From NCBI RefSeq assembly GCF_025698545.1, contig NC_068570.1, positions 1,736,001 to 1,800,000 on the forward strand: a DNA stretch of 64,000 nucleotides, read 5' to 3'. The DNA comes from Gossypium raimondii. Lineage: Eukaryota > Streptophyta > Magnoliopsida > Malvales > Malvaceae. A program made the translations under genes and the position numbers. Of this stretch, positions 1-12,115 are shown one piece after another. The notes under the pieces were generated by a model that worked only from the letters and a program-made list of their open reading frames with translations, was not told the DNA's origin and did not search any database. How positions within the stretch are numbered: the stretch's first letter is position 1; every line of letters starts with the position of its first letter.

Positions 1-202
1 GGTATGTTTCAAAATTTTGAATAAAATGACATGTACTTAGGAAGATCAAGTGTGTTCGAAGTAGTAGGGACTAAAATATAAGTTATGACAACTTTTTTTT
101 TTATGTTCAAATATATTAGTGATTAGCCAAAATCACTTTGACACCACATGTAATATTCCTATATCAGGTTCCTTGGGTCGAACCAGATATAGGGGTGTTA
201 CA
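1..202. repeat. 3' tip of a degraded Gypsy-type LTR
   Basis: The block ends with GGGGTGTTACA, the same terminal motif as the well-supported solo LTR ending at 27102. Like that LTR it has a short GC-containing stretch just before the end. The start lies outside the window, so size and target duplication cannot be seen. It could instead be an unrelated repeat sharing a short terminus. Confidence 0.35.
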
Positions 203-3200
203 ATATGTTTAAAAAATTAAGCTACATCAATTTATTTTAAAGAATTAATGAGAAAAGGTTGACCTCAAGAATAGAAATATACATTTCAAGTGAAGAAATT
301 AAAATGATCAAATTATAGTAGGACTAAATCTACCAAAAATGTATAGTACAAGGACTTTTTATACAATTCTAAAAAAAGACCTTTTATACAATTTGAGAAG
401 AAAATTTCATCGTTTGACTAATGGAATTTTCAATAGTGTTGAGTGATTTGGAATAAGTTATAGGTATTTAAAGTGGTTTTTGGTCAAAAGTGGTGTTAAA
501 ATTATGAGTTCATTTCATGTAGGACATTCGGTAAGAATATGCCATGTGTGACGTTCTTATTGTCTATTATTGTTTTGGGATAAAATAGGACGAAATCAAT
601 AGTTTAAGTACCTCTTTTGATGAAATATCAGGTACTTAAATGGAAAAAGTAGTATAATTTAAGAGCCAATTTTACATTTGAGGGTAGATTAACTCCTTTA
701 GGAGAAGTCTTCGAAGTGTTGTTTGTCAGGGAGCCGACTGAACTCCCAATAACAATCGAAGGTTTTGTCCCTCAAAGAGGATTTTGTCTTTTGTGCTCTG
801 CCGAGAGCAAACATGTCGTGAGCGGCTACCCTGAGGCCTGGTTCACTAAGCTAGGAGCACCTCGATTGCATGTAGGTGTATGACCAACCACCAAGGGGAA
901 GTGAGCATCTTGCCCTTGGTGAGGTTTGAACCCCTGACTTTTATCATATAGGTCACATTTCGAGGATAGTGGTACCACCACTTGGGCCAGCTAGCACAAG
1001 GGTGAGATGCTAACGTCCCCTTTGCAGGTAGTTGTATGCCCATGTATGGTTTAAGCACTCTCAGCTCTGTGAATTAGGTCCTTAGGGCAACCGCTCATGG
1101 CATACTAGTCTCGGCAAATAAAACTCTCGAGAGACAATACATTCGGTTGTTAGGGAACTAATCGACTACCCAATAAATGACATTTTAAAAGCTTCTCTCA
1201 AAAAAACCAATCCCTTCAACATCTCTCAATTCTCAATGAATGTAATTTTAATTTTAAAAAGTTGAATTTGTATTCTCGAAATAGTATTATGCTCAGTTAA
1301 CAGTATATTCCTTACTGAATCTAAAGACTCCCAAAACTGTTATACGTTACCCAATCCACTTGAACCTATTTCGGCCATATGATCAACAATTTTATTTTGA
1401 GATCTTGAAACATTACGAATAAATCAACTTTATTAAATTTAAAAAAAAAACGATAACAAGAACTTTAAAAACTTATCAAAAAAAAGAATTGCCTATCTTG
1501 AAATAGTAAGAAAAGAAAAAACCACCATTTTTCTTTTTAATTACTTTTATACTTTTATACTTTTAAACATTTTATAATTTAAAAATTACACTTAAAATGA
1601 ACATAAACAAATAAGGGTTTAAATTCAAATAAACTTGAAAGTTCATTTACTGAGATTCGTTTTAGATTTAATTTTTTCTTTTCTTGGCATGATAGTGCTA
1701 GGTCAAACATCATGATGGCTAACTTAGCGGATGTTAATGGTCATGTCAACATAATAATGATCAACAACAAAAAGTTGTTAGTTAAAGGGCTTAATTGATG
1801 TGTTTTTAATATTTGAGAGCCAATTGAATGTGTTTTTCACGAAGGGGTTTAATTAATATTTTTTTTAACTTCAAAAGGTTTTTTTTTAAGCCTATTTAAA
1901 ACATGTGGGTCAAATTACAAGCACTATATACATAGGCAAATCTGAGGGGGCAGGCAGGGGTCTTAATCCCCTAAAAATGAAAAATTTTCAGTTTGGTCCT
2001 CTTATAAATAGAAAAATTATAAATTAATATAAAGTGAAATTACACTTTGACTCCTCCTAAAATGAAAAAAAAAATTGTTTAGTCCCTCAAAAATAGTGAA
2101 ATTATATATTAATACATAATAAATTTATATTTTAATTTATAAAAAAATTATAATTAAATACTGACCCTGCTAAAACTTTTCTAGACTCAACCCTTCATAC
2201 ATACCTATTGCATGACAAGCTTAAATTGACATGTTAGCAAATAAAAAAAATTTCTAAATTTTATTATTACCATTTACTTTAACAATTTAAAGTCTAAATT
2301 CTCATGCACTAAGTACACACTACAATCCTAGGGATGACGTTAGGTTAGATATCTGTAATTTTGTAAAATCCGAATATGAATATGTAAATTTGCTTTTAAA
2401 TTTGAATCATTTATAATTCATATCAAATTTTAGCATTTCTATTTGAATATGAAACTAAATTAATTAAATTACCTTCAATTTCTAAATCTGTTAAATTTTA
2501 TATTTAGTAAATATAAACAAGATCTTTAAATAAAAATTTAAAAATAAAGCCAATAATAGATTTAAATATACTATTTACAAAAGTAAGATTGATTCGGATA
2601 ATGAATATTCAAAATTATTAACCTTTTGCGATAATTAAAATATCTAAATCCAAATATTATTTAAATTTATAAAAAGTAAATACCATCTTTAATACATAAT
2701 AAAAAGACCTCATTCATATAGAAAATATTTGAAACAACTATTCCTGAAGTAGCAAAAATATCTGTCAAAACCTTATCATCGACCAAAGAAGAGGCATTCG
2801 TGGAGCAAATATCCTTCCAATGTGGGCTCACAAGGTTAAACCCTACTGATGAAAAGACTGCTATGCGTGACCCACAAATACACAATTACCATGTTCATTT
2901 TCTTTATTGCCATATCCCAGAGGAAAAAAGAAAAGAAAAGAGGTTTTTTCAATATAAAAAAGAAAGTGAGCAATACTCATTATGGGACACCATTAAATTT
3001 TGAATGGTGGGTCAGTGGTTCTTATCTCCACAATAGTCTATTGTATCAACCAGTAGGAAATAAACAACACCTCCCATTTTCAAGTCCAATATGCTCGATA
3101 TGATTTGTAGGACCGACTTTTTTTCTTTCTTTTGGGAAATTACTCTTAATGTTTTAGTGAGAGGATGGATATTCAAATAGTATTCCAATAACCAATCTTG

Positions 3201-3510
3201 CTCTTGTATCAAGTTTCAGCTTCATCTATCTGCTAATTGTGAGGCCCCAATGGTTGAATGGCAAGATTTAATATGACTTTCAAATCTGTTGGCACTTGGC
3301 ATCATGTGCAAAGTTCGATTCAGTGACGAAAGCTACCAAATTTAGGACAAACCTTAGTAAGGAGGGATCATATGTGTCAGAAATATATTCTTCACTAAAT
3401 TCGTCTGAATTTCGTCTCTCTCTATTACCTCAAATTTTGCTAGTGAATACTCATATTCTTTTGAAGGGAAAAAAGGTGACCCTATCGAAGTACCGAGTGA
3501 TTCATGGAAT
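203..3510. other. Intergenic, no gene recognised
   Basis: AT-rich sequence with short non-homologous open frames. Around 850-1080 there is a less AT-rich patch of unknown identity. Around 1930-2200 there is a degraded stretch with the phrases 'aaattacactttgac' and 'tttagtccctc', seen also near 15940 and 40190 and typical of dispersed plant repeats. No coding similarity was recognised on either strand. Confidence 0.5.
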
Positions 3511-3514
3511 TGCT

Positions 3515-4306
3515 ATATTGAGTTCATGAAAGGTATCATAGAAGCAGAGAACCCACCTACTCCACTTAAAGTTAGATGCGGATGGAATCTGATTTTTGAA
3601 TCAAATAATTTAATATTAATTTGAATTCTTAATGATTTTTAAACGAGAAATTCATATTTACATTGAAGAAATCAAATAATTCAATGATGGATTTTTTTTC
3701 TCTTTTCAACTGATTTTCAATATTTTATAGATTAATCGATTAAATTTTTTTCAAATTGATACTGTGATCAATTTTTGATACAATCCATCTAATCGACTAA
3801 TTTAATTGAGTTTGAACAAAATTAATAAGTAAAAATTTCCAAAGTGGCATTATGTTCCAAGCACATGGTACAATGTTTTTTTATCCAAGATTAATTTATT
3901 AATAGATCAAGTTTTGCATGTGAAATAGTTTTATTATGCAATATTATAAAAGCAAGAACTCCTCGGTGCATGTGAAATAGTTTCTTCATTAATGTTGATG
4001 CTCGAATTCCAACAGGCATCCTCACTTAGATCAATGATTTAAAAAGATGGGTAATTTCCTTTTGAGCACCAAAAAAATGGATTCATCAACAGTTCGAATC
4101 ATCTCAGGATGTTTTGTTAAACCACAACATGTTTCAGAACAATCAAAACAGCCCTTTTATCTCACAACATGAGATCTTGTCATGCTTTCCGTACACTACA
4201 TTCAAAAGGGTATTCTTTATACCAAACCACCACCAGGGGATTATTATGAACTAAAATTGATCAACAATGTCTTGGTAAGGCTCAAACAATCCCTTTCCAT
4301 TGCCCT
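3515..4306 (+). repeat. Segment A, copied at 11028-11790
   Basis: This segment (5' flank plus first part of the BAHD pseudogene) aligns over nearly all its length with 11028-11790. The second copy has 38 extra bases before the ATG, bounded by two copies of TTCCTTTTGAG. That suggests this copy lost the segment by recombination between the short repeats. Confidence 0.75.
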
Positions 4307-4732
4307 CCTTCATTTCTATCCCTTAGCAGGTCGGCTTGCAACGAAAATAGAACAAAACCCAAAGTCTCATATTTCGTCTTTGTTGATTGCAAAAACAGTC
4401 CAGGAGCCAAATTTATACATGCAGATGTTGATTTATCAGTATCCGACATTGTTTCCCCTACTTATGTTCCGTTGGTTGTTCAATCGTTGTTCAATCGTTC
4501 TTCGACCATGATCGAGCAATCAACTATGATGGTCACACCAGGCCTTTGTTATCGATTCAGGTCACTGAGCTGGTAGATGGGGTGTTCATAGGTTGTTCTA
4601 TGAACCATGCTATTGCCGATGGAACCATGTTTTGGCATTTCATCAACACATTGTCCGAAATATTTCAAGCCCAATGAGATACTAAAATAAAAATCTCAGG
4701 CTCTCCAATGTTGGAGAGATGGTTTCCAGAGG

Positions 4733-4737
4733 GTAAC
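4733..4737. repeat. Target-site duplication GTAAC, left
   Basis: The five bases next to the left LTR match those after the right LTR (9416-9420). In other BAHD copies the same place reads GGGT(G/A)AC, so this is the original target. Confidence 0.92.
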
Positions 4738-4920
4738 TGTTGAAGAATAGAATAACCATGAAATAAACTTCTATATTTTCTTTCTTTGAAGAGAGGATAC
4801 AGACTTATTTAATAGAGTAAGATCATAACCGTTTCTTAACAGTTTAACTGACTGCACTTACTGCTAACTGCTAAACTTTACTGCTAACTGCTAAACTAAC
4901 CATACTTAATACTCATAACA
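4738..4920 (-). repeat. Copia 3' LTR (183 bp)
   Basis: Starts TGTTGAAG and ends CATAACA on the plus strand. It matches 9235-9415 apart from a 2 bp indel in a CTTT run and a C/T difference. The pol frame runs 25 bp into this LTR and stops at 4896. Confidence 0.95.
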
Positions 4921-7900
4921 TTTCCCTTGCTGTCCTGACTTCCTTTTCTTCGGTTGACTTGTTCTTCGTTTGGAGCCACCCGTAATTGTTGCCTGAACTT
5001 GTTGAACATAAGTGCCGACAATGGTTTTGTTAACATATCAGCAACCTGATTGAGGTTGGACACATGTCCAACTTGAAGTATTCCTGCTGCTACTTTCTCT
5101 CTTACAAAGAAGATGTCTAGCTCCACATGCTTGAATTTTGAATGCATGACTGGGTTGCCTGCAACAGCAACTGCAGCGGAACTATCACACCAGACCAAAG
5201 ATTTCTTCTGAGTAGGGACACATAATTCAGTTAACAAGGACTGAAGCCAGACTATTTCCGCAGTAACATTTGCCAGGCTTCTATATTCGGCTTCTGCTGT
5301 GGAACGTGAAACAACAGATTGCTTCCTGGAGCCCCATAAAACAAGATTTCCTCCTAAAAAAACACAGTAACCTGACGTGGATCTTCGATCATCGATGTCA
5401 GACGCCCAGCTGGAGTCCGAATAACCTTCAAGCACAAATTTGGACGTACGATGAAAATGAAGACCATGATCTAAGGTGCCTTGTAAATACCTCAGAATCC
5501 TTTTAACAGCTTTAAAGTGTGTGTCGAGTGGCTTGTGCATGAACTGGCAGACTTTGTTCACAGAAAACGCAATGTCTGGCCTAGTTATTACTATGTACTG
5601 GAGGGCACCTACGATGCTCCTGAAGAAACTCTCATCTTCAACCACATTTCCTTCATGAGCGGACAAACGACAAGTGGAGACCATTGGTGTGGGAGAGCAA
5701 TTTGACTTCTCCATTGATGCTTTTTTTAGAAGATCCAGTATGTGTTTTTTCTGACTCAGCATTAGGCCATTTGTGGTAGGAGTTACTTCAATCCCTAGGA
5801 AGTAGTTTAAACTCCCCAAGCCTTTTAGAGAAAATTGGTGGTTGAGACGAGCAATAAAGTGATCTACAGCTTTCGAATCAGAACCAGTAATCACAACGTC
5901 ATCAACGTAGACAAGAACATACATCAAATGATTCCCAGCTTTGTGAATAAAGAGGGAACTGTCCGCTTTTGAAGCTTCAAATTGATTTGCTAGTAGAAAC
6001 TCCCTTAACTTGTGGAACCAAGCTCGAGGGGCTTGCTTAAGTTTGTACAAAGCTTTCCTTAGCCTGCAAACCAGCTGCTGGCCATTACCACTTTGTTGTT
6101 CAAAACCTGGTGGTTGTACCATATATATCTCTTCACTCAAATCACCGTTTAAGAACGCATTATTAACATCAATCTGACTGAGAGACCATCCCAAAGATAT
6201 GGCAAGTGTCAAGACCACTCTAATTGTAGTAGCTTTCACAACAGGGCTAAAAGTCTCATGGAAGTCAATGCCAGCTTCTTGAAGATAGCCCTTGACTACT
6301 AAACGGCCCTTGTATCGTGCAATCGAGCCATCCGCATTCCTCTTAACTTTGAATATTCACTTGCATCCGACCGCCCTCCTACCTTCAGGTAACGGTAGAA
6401 GATCCCATGTGTGATTTGAAATCAACGCCCGATACTCAGCTTGTGCAGCTGCTGTCCACTCAGAACTCTGAAGAGCTTCTTCTATAGAGACTGGCTCCTT
6501 AGTAGTCACCACTGAATTAAGGACCTTAGGCCTATAGATGCCAGACTTAGATCGGGTTTGCATAGGATGAACATTTTCAACAGCCCGGGGTGGAGAATCT
6601 GACTGAACTATAGGTAGAGACTCATATTGTTCACTACATGAATCAGACGGCTGAGCTGACATATTTGGGATAGGTTGACTTGGTGTAGAATCATCCACAG
6701 AGTTTAAGTAATCAGAGCTAGTCACCATAGTATTCGAGGAAACTATAGGTGTAACAAGAGAAACATATGATTGTTGTCGAGGTTGCTGCTGACCATTAAT
6801 CAAACTCTTGGAAGGAGAGCGTTGCTGAAATAGAAAACAAGTCTCATCAAAAACCACATGTCGAGACACAAATATCCGACCAGTATCATCAAGACACCTA
6901 TACCCTTTATGATTAGCCTCAATACCAAAAAACACACAGCATTTTGACCGAAACTGTAACTTGTGCTTGTTGTACGGTCGCAAACAAGGGAAGCAGGCAC
7001 AACTAAAAATGCGCAAGTAGGAGTAATCAGGCGACCTTTTATGCAACATCTTATAGGGACTAACACCGTGAAGAGTAGACGAGGGTAACCTACTGATTAT
7101 ATGTACAGCATAGGAAAAAGCAGAAGACCAAAACTTCAGAGGAAGAGACGCATGTGCTAAGAGTGTCAACCTTATGTCAACCACTTGTCGATGTTTCCTC
7201 TCGACCACACCGTTTTGTTCCGAGGTATGATGACACGTAAGTCTATGCTGGATGCCACATTTAAACAACTCAGCAAATAGGGACCGATATTCACCCCCAA
7301 TCTGTTTGAAGCATTTTGATGGAGAACCCAAATTGGGCTTGAACCATTCGTTAGAAATGAACAAAACAGTTCAACACTTCAGATTTAGCTTTAATAAAAT
7401 ACAACCATGTATATCGGCTGTGCATATCGACAAAGGATACATAGTAAGAAAACCCATTTGATTTCTCATGAGCAGGTCCCAAAACGTCAGATACAACAAG
7501 CTCAAACGGTACGGAGTACACTGTTGTAGATGTGCTAAAAGCAAGCTTGTGAGATTTGCCTAATTGGCAAGCAGAACAAACACTTGGCAGGCAATTGTTC
7601 TTAAAAGAAATATTACAACTTTGCAAAACTTTTGAGAGAACACCGTTGCATGGATGCCCAAGCCGTTGATGCCACAACAAAGGTGCTGAAGCACACGAAA
7701 GACGGCACACATTGATGGAATTGACCCTCGGTACAGCAGGTGACTTGAAGGAACCAGTTTTAGTCACATCAAACCAGTAGATACCTTTATGCATGTGGCC
7801 CACCAGGAGGACCTTCCCTGTCTGAATGTCCTTCACAAAGCACATATATGGGTGAAATTCAAAATACACCAAATTATCCTTAGCAAATTTACCCACAGAT

Positions 7901-9195
7901 AATAATTTTTTGCAAACAGTAGGCACATGAAGTACATTTCTAATATGAAATAGTCTAGAACCAGAAACCACCGATGACGAGCCTACATGAGCTATTGAGA
8001 CTTGTTCACCATTTCCCATAGAGACCTTATCCATACCTGTGTAAGGTGAAGGAGATGAAAGATTGTCCACATCCGGAGTGACATGGTTCGTGGCACCAGA
8101 ATCCGGATACCAAGCCTGAACAGAAGACCCTATAACAGAAGACTGAGAAGTCTGTGCAGGGGCTTGAGAATGAAAATTACAACAGGATGAAGGGTTTTGT
8201 TCATAAGAATGATAGTTAACAGTTTTTGAGTCATTAGTCTCCACACCAGAAAAATTTTCATCAAACCGATGATAGCAAGTTTGAACAACATGCCCAAGCT
8301 TACCATACAACTGACACTGTGGTCTGGAGCGTGTCAACCCCCTGCCATTACCGCGACTTCTACCACGAAACCAGCCTCTGCCATGTTCCTTAGGACCTTG
8401 TCTACCACTTGACCCATAGCTACTTGAACCATCAGTAGGCTTGGAAGAGCTAGAATTCTTGGAATAGGAGGTTACATTTGCCTGCGTAGGAACTTCAGTC
8501 AACATGTCCAACTGTCGAGCTTCACAGTCAAGAAGTAAATCAGTCAAGAGGTCTAAAGACATTGGTGTAGCTGAGGCAGTTACACGAACAGACTCAAATT
8601 CTGGCGAGAGCCCAGCTAAAATAATACTGATTTGTTCTTGCTCAGATACAGCACTGCCAGCAGCAATAAGGCTATCACTCAGCCGTTTCACCTTTGACAA
8701 GTAATCTTTAATCGAAAGGCTGGCTTTCTTGAAGGAATATAGATCAAGTCTCATTTTTGAAACCTTAATGCTAGACTTAACACCAAATCATTTTTCAATA
8801 GCAGACCAAATGTCAGAACTGCTCTTGGCTGACGTGAGATGAACTAGAACCTCATCAGACACTGTCGACAATAGCCAAGAAGCAAGAAATTTGTCTTGTT
8901 TCTTGTGAGCATGAAACAACGGGTTATCAACCAACTGACCATCAACACCGAGAACAAGAAGAGATGGGACGAAAATAGTACCTTGTACAAAACCTTCAAG
9001 ATCATAACCTTCAAGAATGAGCAAGATTTGATGCTTTTAGAGAAGAAAATTACTCTCGGTGAGCTTGATAGTATCATGTTTAGAAAAAGAACGGACTGTG
9101 TGTGACACGGCACTTCCAGAACTTCGCGAAGGATCTCCCTCAAAAGTAGAAGAGTGATGAGGAGTATCATCCCCAAGTACAGGATCAGAAGCCAT
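4896..9195 (-). pseudogene. Copia gag-pol polyprotein, inactivated
   Basis: Starts at ATG 9193-9195 (MASDPVLGDD). In order: UBN2-type gag, zinc knuckle near 8300, protease active site DSGA near 8100, GAG-pre-integrase HHCC region near 7560-7680, integrase core, reverse transcriptase with YVDD near 5920, and RNase H near 5310-5420. Lesions: stops at 9037-9039, 8788-8790, 7351-7353 and 6357-6359, plus a 2-base loss in a G run at about 7293-7298. The second knuckle Cys is Tyr (8305-8307). The 8788 and 6357 stops fit TGG to TGA and the Cys change fits TGT to TAT, all G-to-A on the coding strand. Segments 8754-7351, 7350-6360 and 6356-4896 are otherwise long and well conserved. The original protein would have been about 1430 residues. 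Confidence 0.9.
4921..4929 (-). other. Polypurine tract of the Copia element
   Basis: On the minus strand the sequence CAAGGGAAA lies directly before the 3' LTR. This is the expected position and composition for the plus-strand DNA primer. Confidence 0.75.
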
Positions 9196-9222
9196 GAAGA
9201 AGAAAAAAATTATAAACCTATT

Positions 9223-9234
9223 GCTCTGATACCA
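9223..9234 (-). other. Primer-binding site, initiator tRNA-Met type
   Basis: On the minus strand the sequence is TGGTATCAGAGC, directly after the 5' LTR. This is the standard Copia site complementary to the 3' end of initiator tRNA-Met. The 61897-61908 site in the second element is identical. Confidence 0.93.
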
Positions 9235-9415
9235 TGTTGAAGAATAGAATAACCATGAAATAAACTTCTATATTTTTTCTTTGAAGAGAGGATACAGACT
9301 TATTTAATAGAGTAAGATCATAACCGTTTCTTAACAGTTTAACTGACTGCACTTATTGCTAACTGCTAAACTTTACTGCTAACTGCTAAACTAACCATAC
9401 TTAATACTCATAACA
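9235..9415 (-). repeat. Copia 5' LTR (181 bp)
   Basis: Upstream LTR in the element's own orientation. It is near identical to 4738-4920 and followed by the GTAAC target duplication at 9416-9420. Confidence 0.95.
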
Positions 9416-10131
9416 GTAACAATGGCCCATTGCTTACCCTTCCTTTCACTCATCAAAATGAGTTCATCACCAGATTCGAAACACCCCATGTTTTAGAGAG
9501 AATATTCCATTTTTCAGCAAAGTCCATTACAAAGCTCAAAAAAAGGGCTAACATAGAATCCAACACCACCAAAATCTCCTCCTTTCAGTCTTTATCAGCA
9601 TTTGTGTGGCGGTCCATAACAAGAGCTCGTCGTTTACCATGTGAAATTGTTACTTGTTACATGTTGGCTATAAACAATAGGTCAAGACTTGAACCACCAT
9701 TATTCCCTAATTACTTTGGGAACTCGTTTCAAACCGTGATAGCAATAACCACAGCCGGTCAATTGCTCGATCATAGTCTCGGTTGGGCTGCTTGGAAATT
9801 ATTCCAAGCTGTGGTTAACCATTCAGACAAATCAGTGCGTGGTTTTGTCAATGATTGGCTTCGGTCACCTTTCGTTTACCAGTGTTCTCCACATTTATAT
9901 CCACGGAGTGTGATTATTGGAAGCTCACCAAGGTTCAACATGTATGGAAACGAGTTTGGGTTAGGGAAAGCACTTACACTTCGAAGTGGATAGGGTAATA
10001 AGTTTGATGGGAAAGTTTCACCGTATCCAGCCCGTGAAGGAAAAGGAAGTGTTGACATAGAAATTTGCCTTCCATCATTTTCAATGAATGCTCTTGAATC
10101 AGACGAAGCGTTCATGGCTGCTGTTTCATAA

Positions 10132-10705
10132 CCCATTTGATGTCGTTTGCCCCCTGGGTTTCATGTTTTTATTTAGGTTAAAATGTGTAATTAGTCATTG
10201 TGGTAAATTCTTGAATTATGTTTATTAATTATATTTTGTTTGTTAATTGAAAAAAATAAATTTAAGTTTATTTTTAACAAATTTTTTATTGAACTTTTTA
10301 ATTGCGGAATTTTAATATTTTCATCATAACTTAAATTATATACTTTTATTTTAATATTATAATATTGAATGAAATTGAAGCTTTTTCTTATTAATTTTCT
10401 AAAACTTTTAATTATTGCTTTCATTTTAGCTTTCAAATTAAAAATCATGTAACATGAATGGGGAGTGGTTTGATTTTTTTTTCCAATAGAACACTATCCC
10501 AAAAATGGAACTTTAATTTAAATGTACTTTGCTTTGTTTAAATTATTAGAGTTTTTTTCATAACTCAAATAAATTTTTTTGATAAATTATAAGAGGAAGA
10601 CAAAACCTTAAATAGTAACACGATTAGTGTGACTCGACTCCATATCATACATGGAACAGTGAATATCTTAACTATCAGGCCAACACATGGTTCATAGCTC
10701 AAACA
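10132..10705. other. 3' flank of the BAHD pseudogene
   Basis: Strongly AT-rich sequence with only short chance frames. No gene, RNA or clear repeat structure was recognised. Confidence 0.5.
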
Positions 10706-11027
10706 ATTTATTTATTATTATTATTTTTTTTTGCTTATGTCTTAATTGAAAGGCATTCTCATTGCGACAATACAATGAGTCAACTTAATGCCTATTAATG
10801 CTTAAGTTAATAATGGCATTAATGTTTGCTTAATTGAAAGTTATTTCCGTAGGAAATGGATGTCATTCAATTTCTTTAGCCATGTTCTTTTAATGAAAAA
10901 CATATGTTAAGCCTATATATGATAGTTATGAAGAGGTCCTATGGTCAACAGATCTATAGTTAATTTTTATTTCACTTTTAATTATATTTTCATTTGATAA
11001 AAGTATCGTGAAAGTTCATGAGCTAGT
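10706..11027. repeat. Segment B, copy 1
   Basis: About 320 bp starting with an ATT-rich run and continuing TGCTTATGTCTTAATTG. It aligns with few differences to 11790-12115. The two direct copies bracket segment A' (11028-11790), giving the order B-A'-B. Confidence 0.8.
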
Positions 11028-11790
11028 AATTATATTGAGTTTATGAAAGGTATCATAGAAGCGGCACCTACTCCACTTAAAGCTAGATGTGGATGGAATC
11101 TGATTTTTGAATCGGATAATTCAACTCTAAATGATTTTTAAAACGAGAAATTCATATTTACATTGAAGAAATCAAATAATTCAATAATAGATTTTTTTCT
11201 TTTCAACAGATTTTCAATATTTTATAGATTAATCGATTAATTTTTTTCGAATTGATAATTTGAACAAAATTAATAAGTAAAAATTTCCAAAGTGGCATTA
11301 TGTTCCAAGCACATGGTACAATGTTTTTTTATCCAAGATTAATTTATTAATAGATCAAGTTTTGCATGTGAAATAGTTTTATTATGCAATATTATAAAAG
11401 CAAGAACTCCTCGGTGCATGTGAAATAGTTTCTTAATTAATGTTGATGCTCGAATTCCAACAGGCATCCTCGCTTAGATCAATGATTTAAAAAGATGGGT
11501 AATTTCCTTTTGAGAACAACGAGTTCCCAGCAAATTATCTTTTCCTTTTGAGCACCAAAAAAAATGGATTCATCAACAGTTCGAATCATCTCTGGCTGTT
11601 TTGTTAAACCACAACATGTTTCGGAACAATCAAAACAGCCCTTTTATCTCACAACATGGGATCTTGTCATGCTTTCCTTACACTACATCCAAAAGGGTCT
11701 TCTTTATACCAAACCACCACCAGGGGATTAAATTGTGAACAAAACTTGATCAACAATGTCTTGGTAAGGCTCAAACAATCCCTTTCCATT
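11028..11790 (+). pseudogene. Truncated BAHD 5' fragment with upstream region (segment A')
   Basis: A second copy of 3515-4306. The frame opens at ATG 11564-11566 and reads MDSSTVRIISGCF...TTWDLVMLS, keeping the Trp that is a stop in the 4077 copy. It hits a stop after the TKPPPGD motif near 11730 and breaks off at about 11790 where segment B resumes. Only about 75 codons of homology remain, with no HxxxD motif, so no enzyme can be made. The duplication probably predates the early stop in the 4077 copy. Confidence 0.82.
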
Positions 11791-12115
11791 AATTTATTTA
11801 TTATTTATTATTTTTTTGCTTATATCTTAATTGAAAGGCATTTTCATTGCTACAATACAATGAGTCAACTTAATGCCAATTAATGCTTAAGTTAATAATG
11901 GCATTAATGTTTGCTTAATTGAAAGTTATTTCCGTAGGAAATGGATGTCATTCAATTTCTTTAGCCATGTTCTTTTAATGAAAAACATATGTTAAGCCTA
12001 TATATGATAGTTATGAAGAGGTCCTATGGTCAACAGATCTATAGTTAATTTTATTTCACTTTTAATTATATTTTCATTTGATAAAAGTATCGTGAAAGTT
12101 CATGAGCTAGTAATT
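11790..12115. repeat. Segment B, copy 2
   Basis: Direct copy of 10706-11027 with about ten scattered substitutions. It begins exactly where the truncated BAHD fragment stops, so its left edge marks a rearrangement junction. Confidence 0.8.

Larger units (their letters stand above)
4738..9415 (-). mobile_element. Ty1/Copia LTR retrotransposon, near-complete
   Basis: A 4678 bp element in minus orientation, inserted in the BAHD pseudogene. Two near-identical short LTRs (4738-4920 and 9235-9415) begin TG and end CA and are flanked by the 5 bp target duplication GTAAC (4733-4737 and 9416-9420). Internal order on the minus strand is gag, protease, integrase, reverse transcriptase, RNase H, which is the Copia order. 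A primer-binding site complementary to initiator tRNA-Met abuts the upstream LTR, and a polypurine tract abuts the downstream one. The LTRs differ by one 2 bp indel and about one substitution, so insertion looks recent. The coding region has several stops and a frameshift, so it could not have driven its own transposition in this form. Confidence 0.96.
4077..10131 (+). pseudogene. BAHD acyltransferase pseudogene split by a Copia element
   Basis: The reading frame starts at ATG 4077 (MDSSTVRIISGCF...) and resumes after the retrotransposon at 9421, ending at TAA 10129-10131. It is the plus-strand relative of the intact gene at 13470-14837. Visible lesions are an early TGG-to-TGA stop in the TTW-D motif near 4171, a frameshift near 4365 (extra bases after the PKSH motif), a TGA after the SEIFQAQ motif near 4677, the 4.7 kb Copia insertion at 4738, and a TAG after TLRSG near 9991. 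The catalytic HxxxD motif survives as HAIAD near 4605. Removing the element and one GTAAC copy rejoins the gene. The stops mean it was probably already inactive, or became so soon after. BAHD enzymes transfer acyl groups from CoA to alcohols or amines; this copy cannot make a full protein. Confidence 0.88.

Noticed and set aside
925-1000. tRNA-like stretch around GGTTTGAACCCCTGAC
   Set aside because: No cloverleaf with acceptor and anticodon stems could be drawn by eye.
846-1058. 70-residue minus-strand frame in a GC-richer patch
   Set aside because: No recognised domain; the patch may be part of an old repeat but I could not identify it.
9037-9039. Gag stop as a recoding site
   Set aside because: It lies early in gag at a conserved Trp position and other stops follow; inactivation is the simpler reading.
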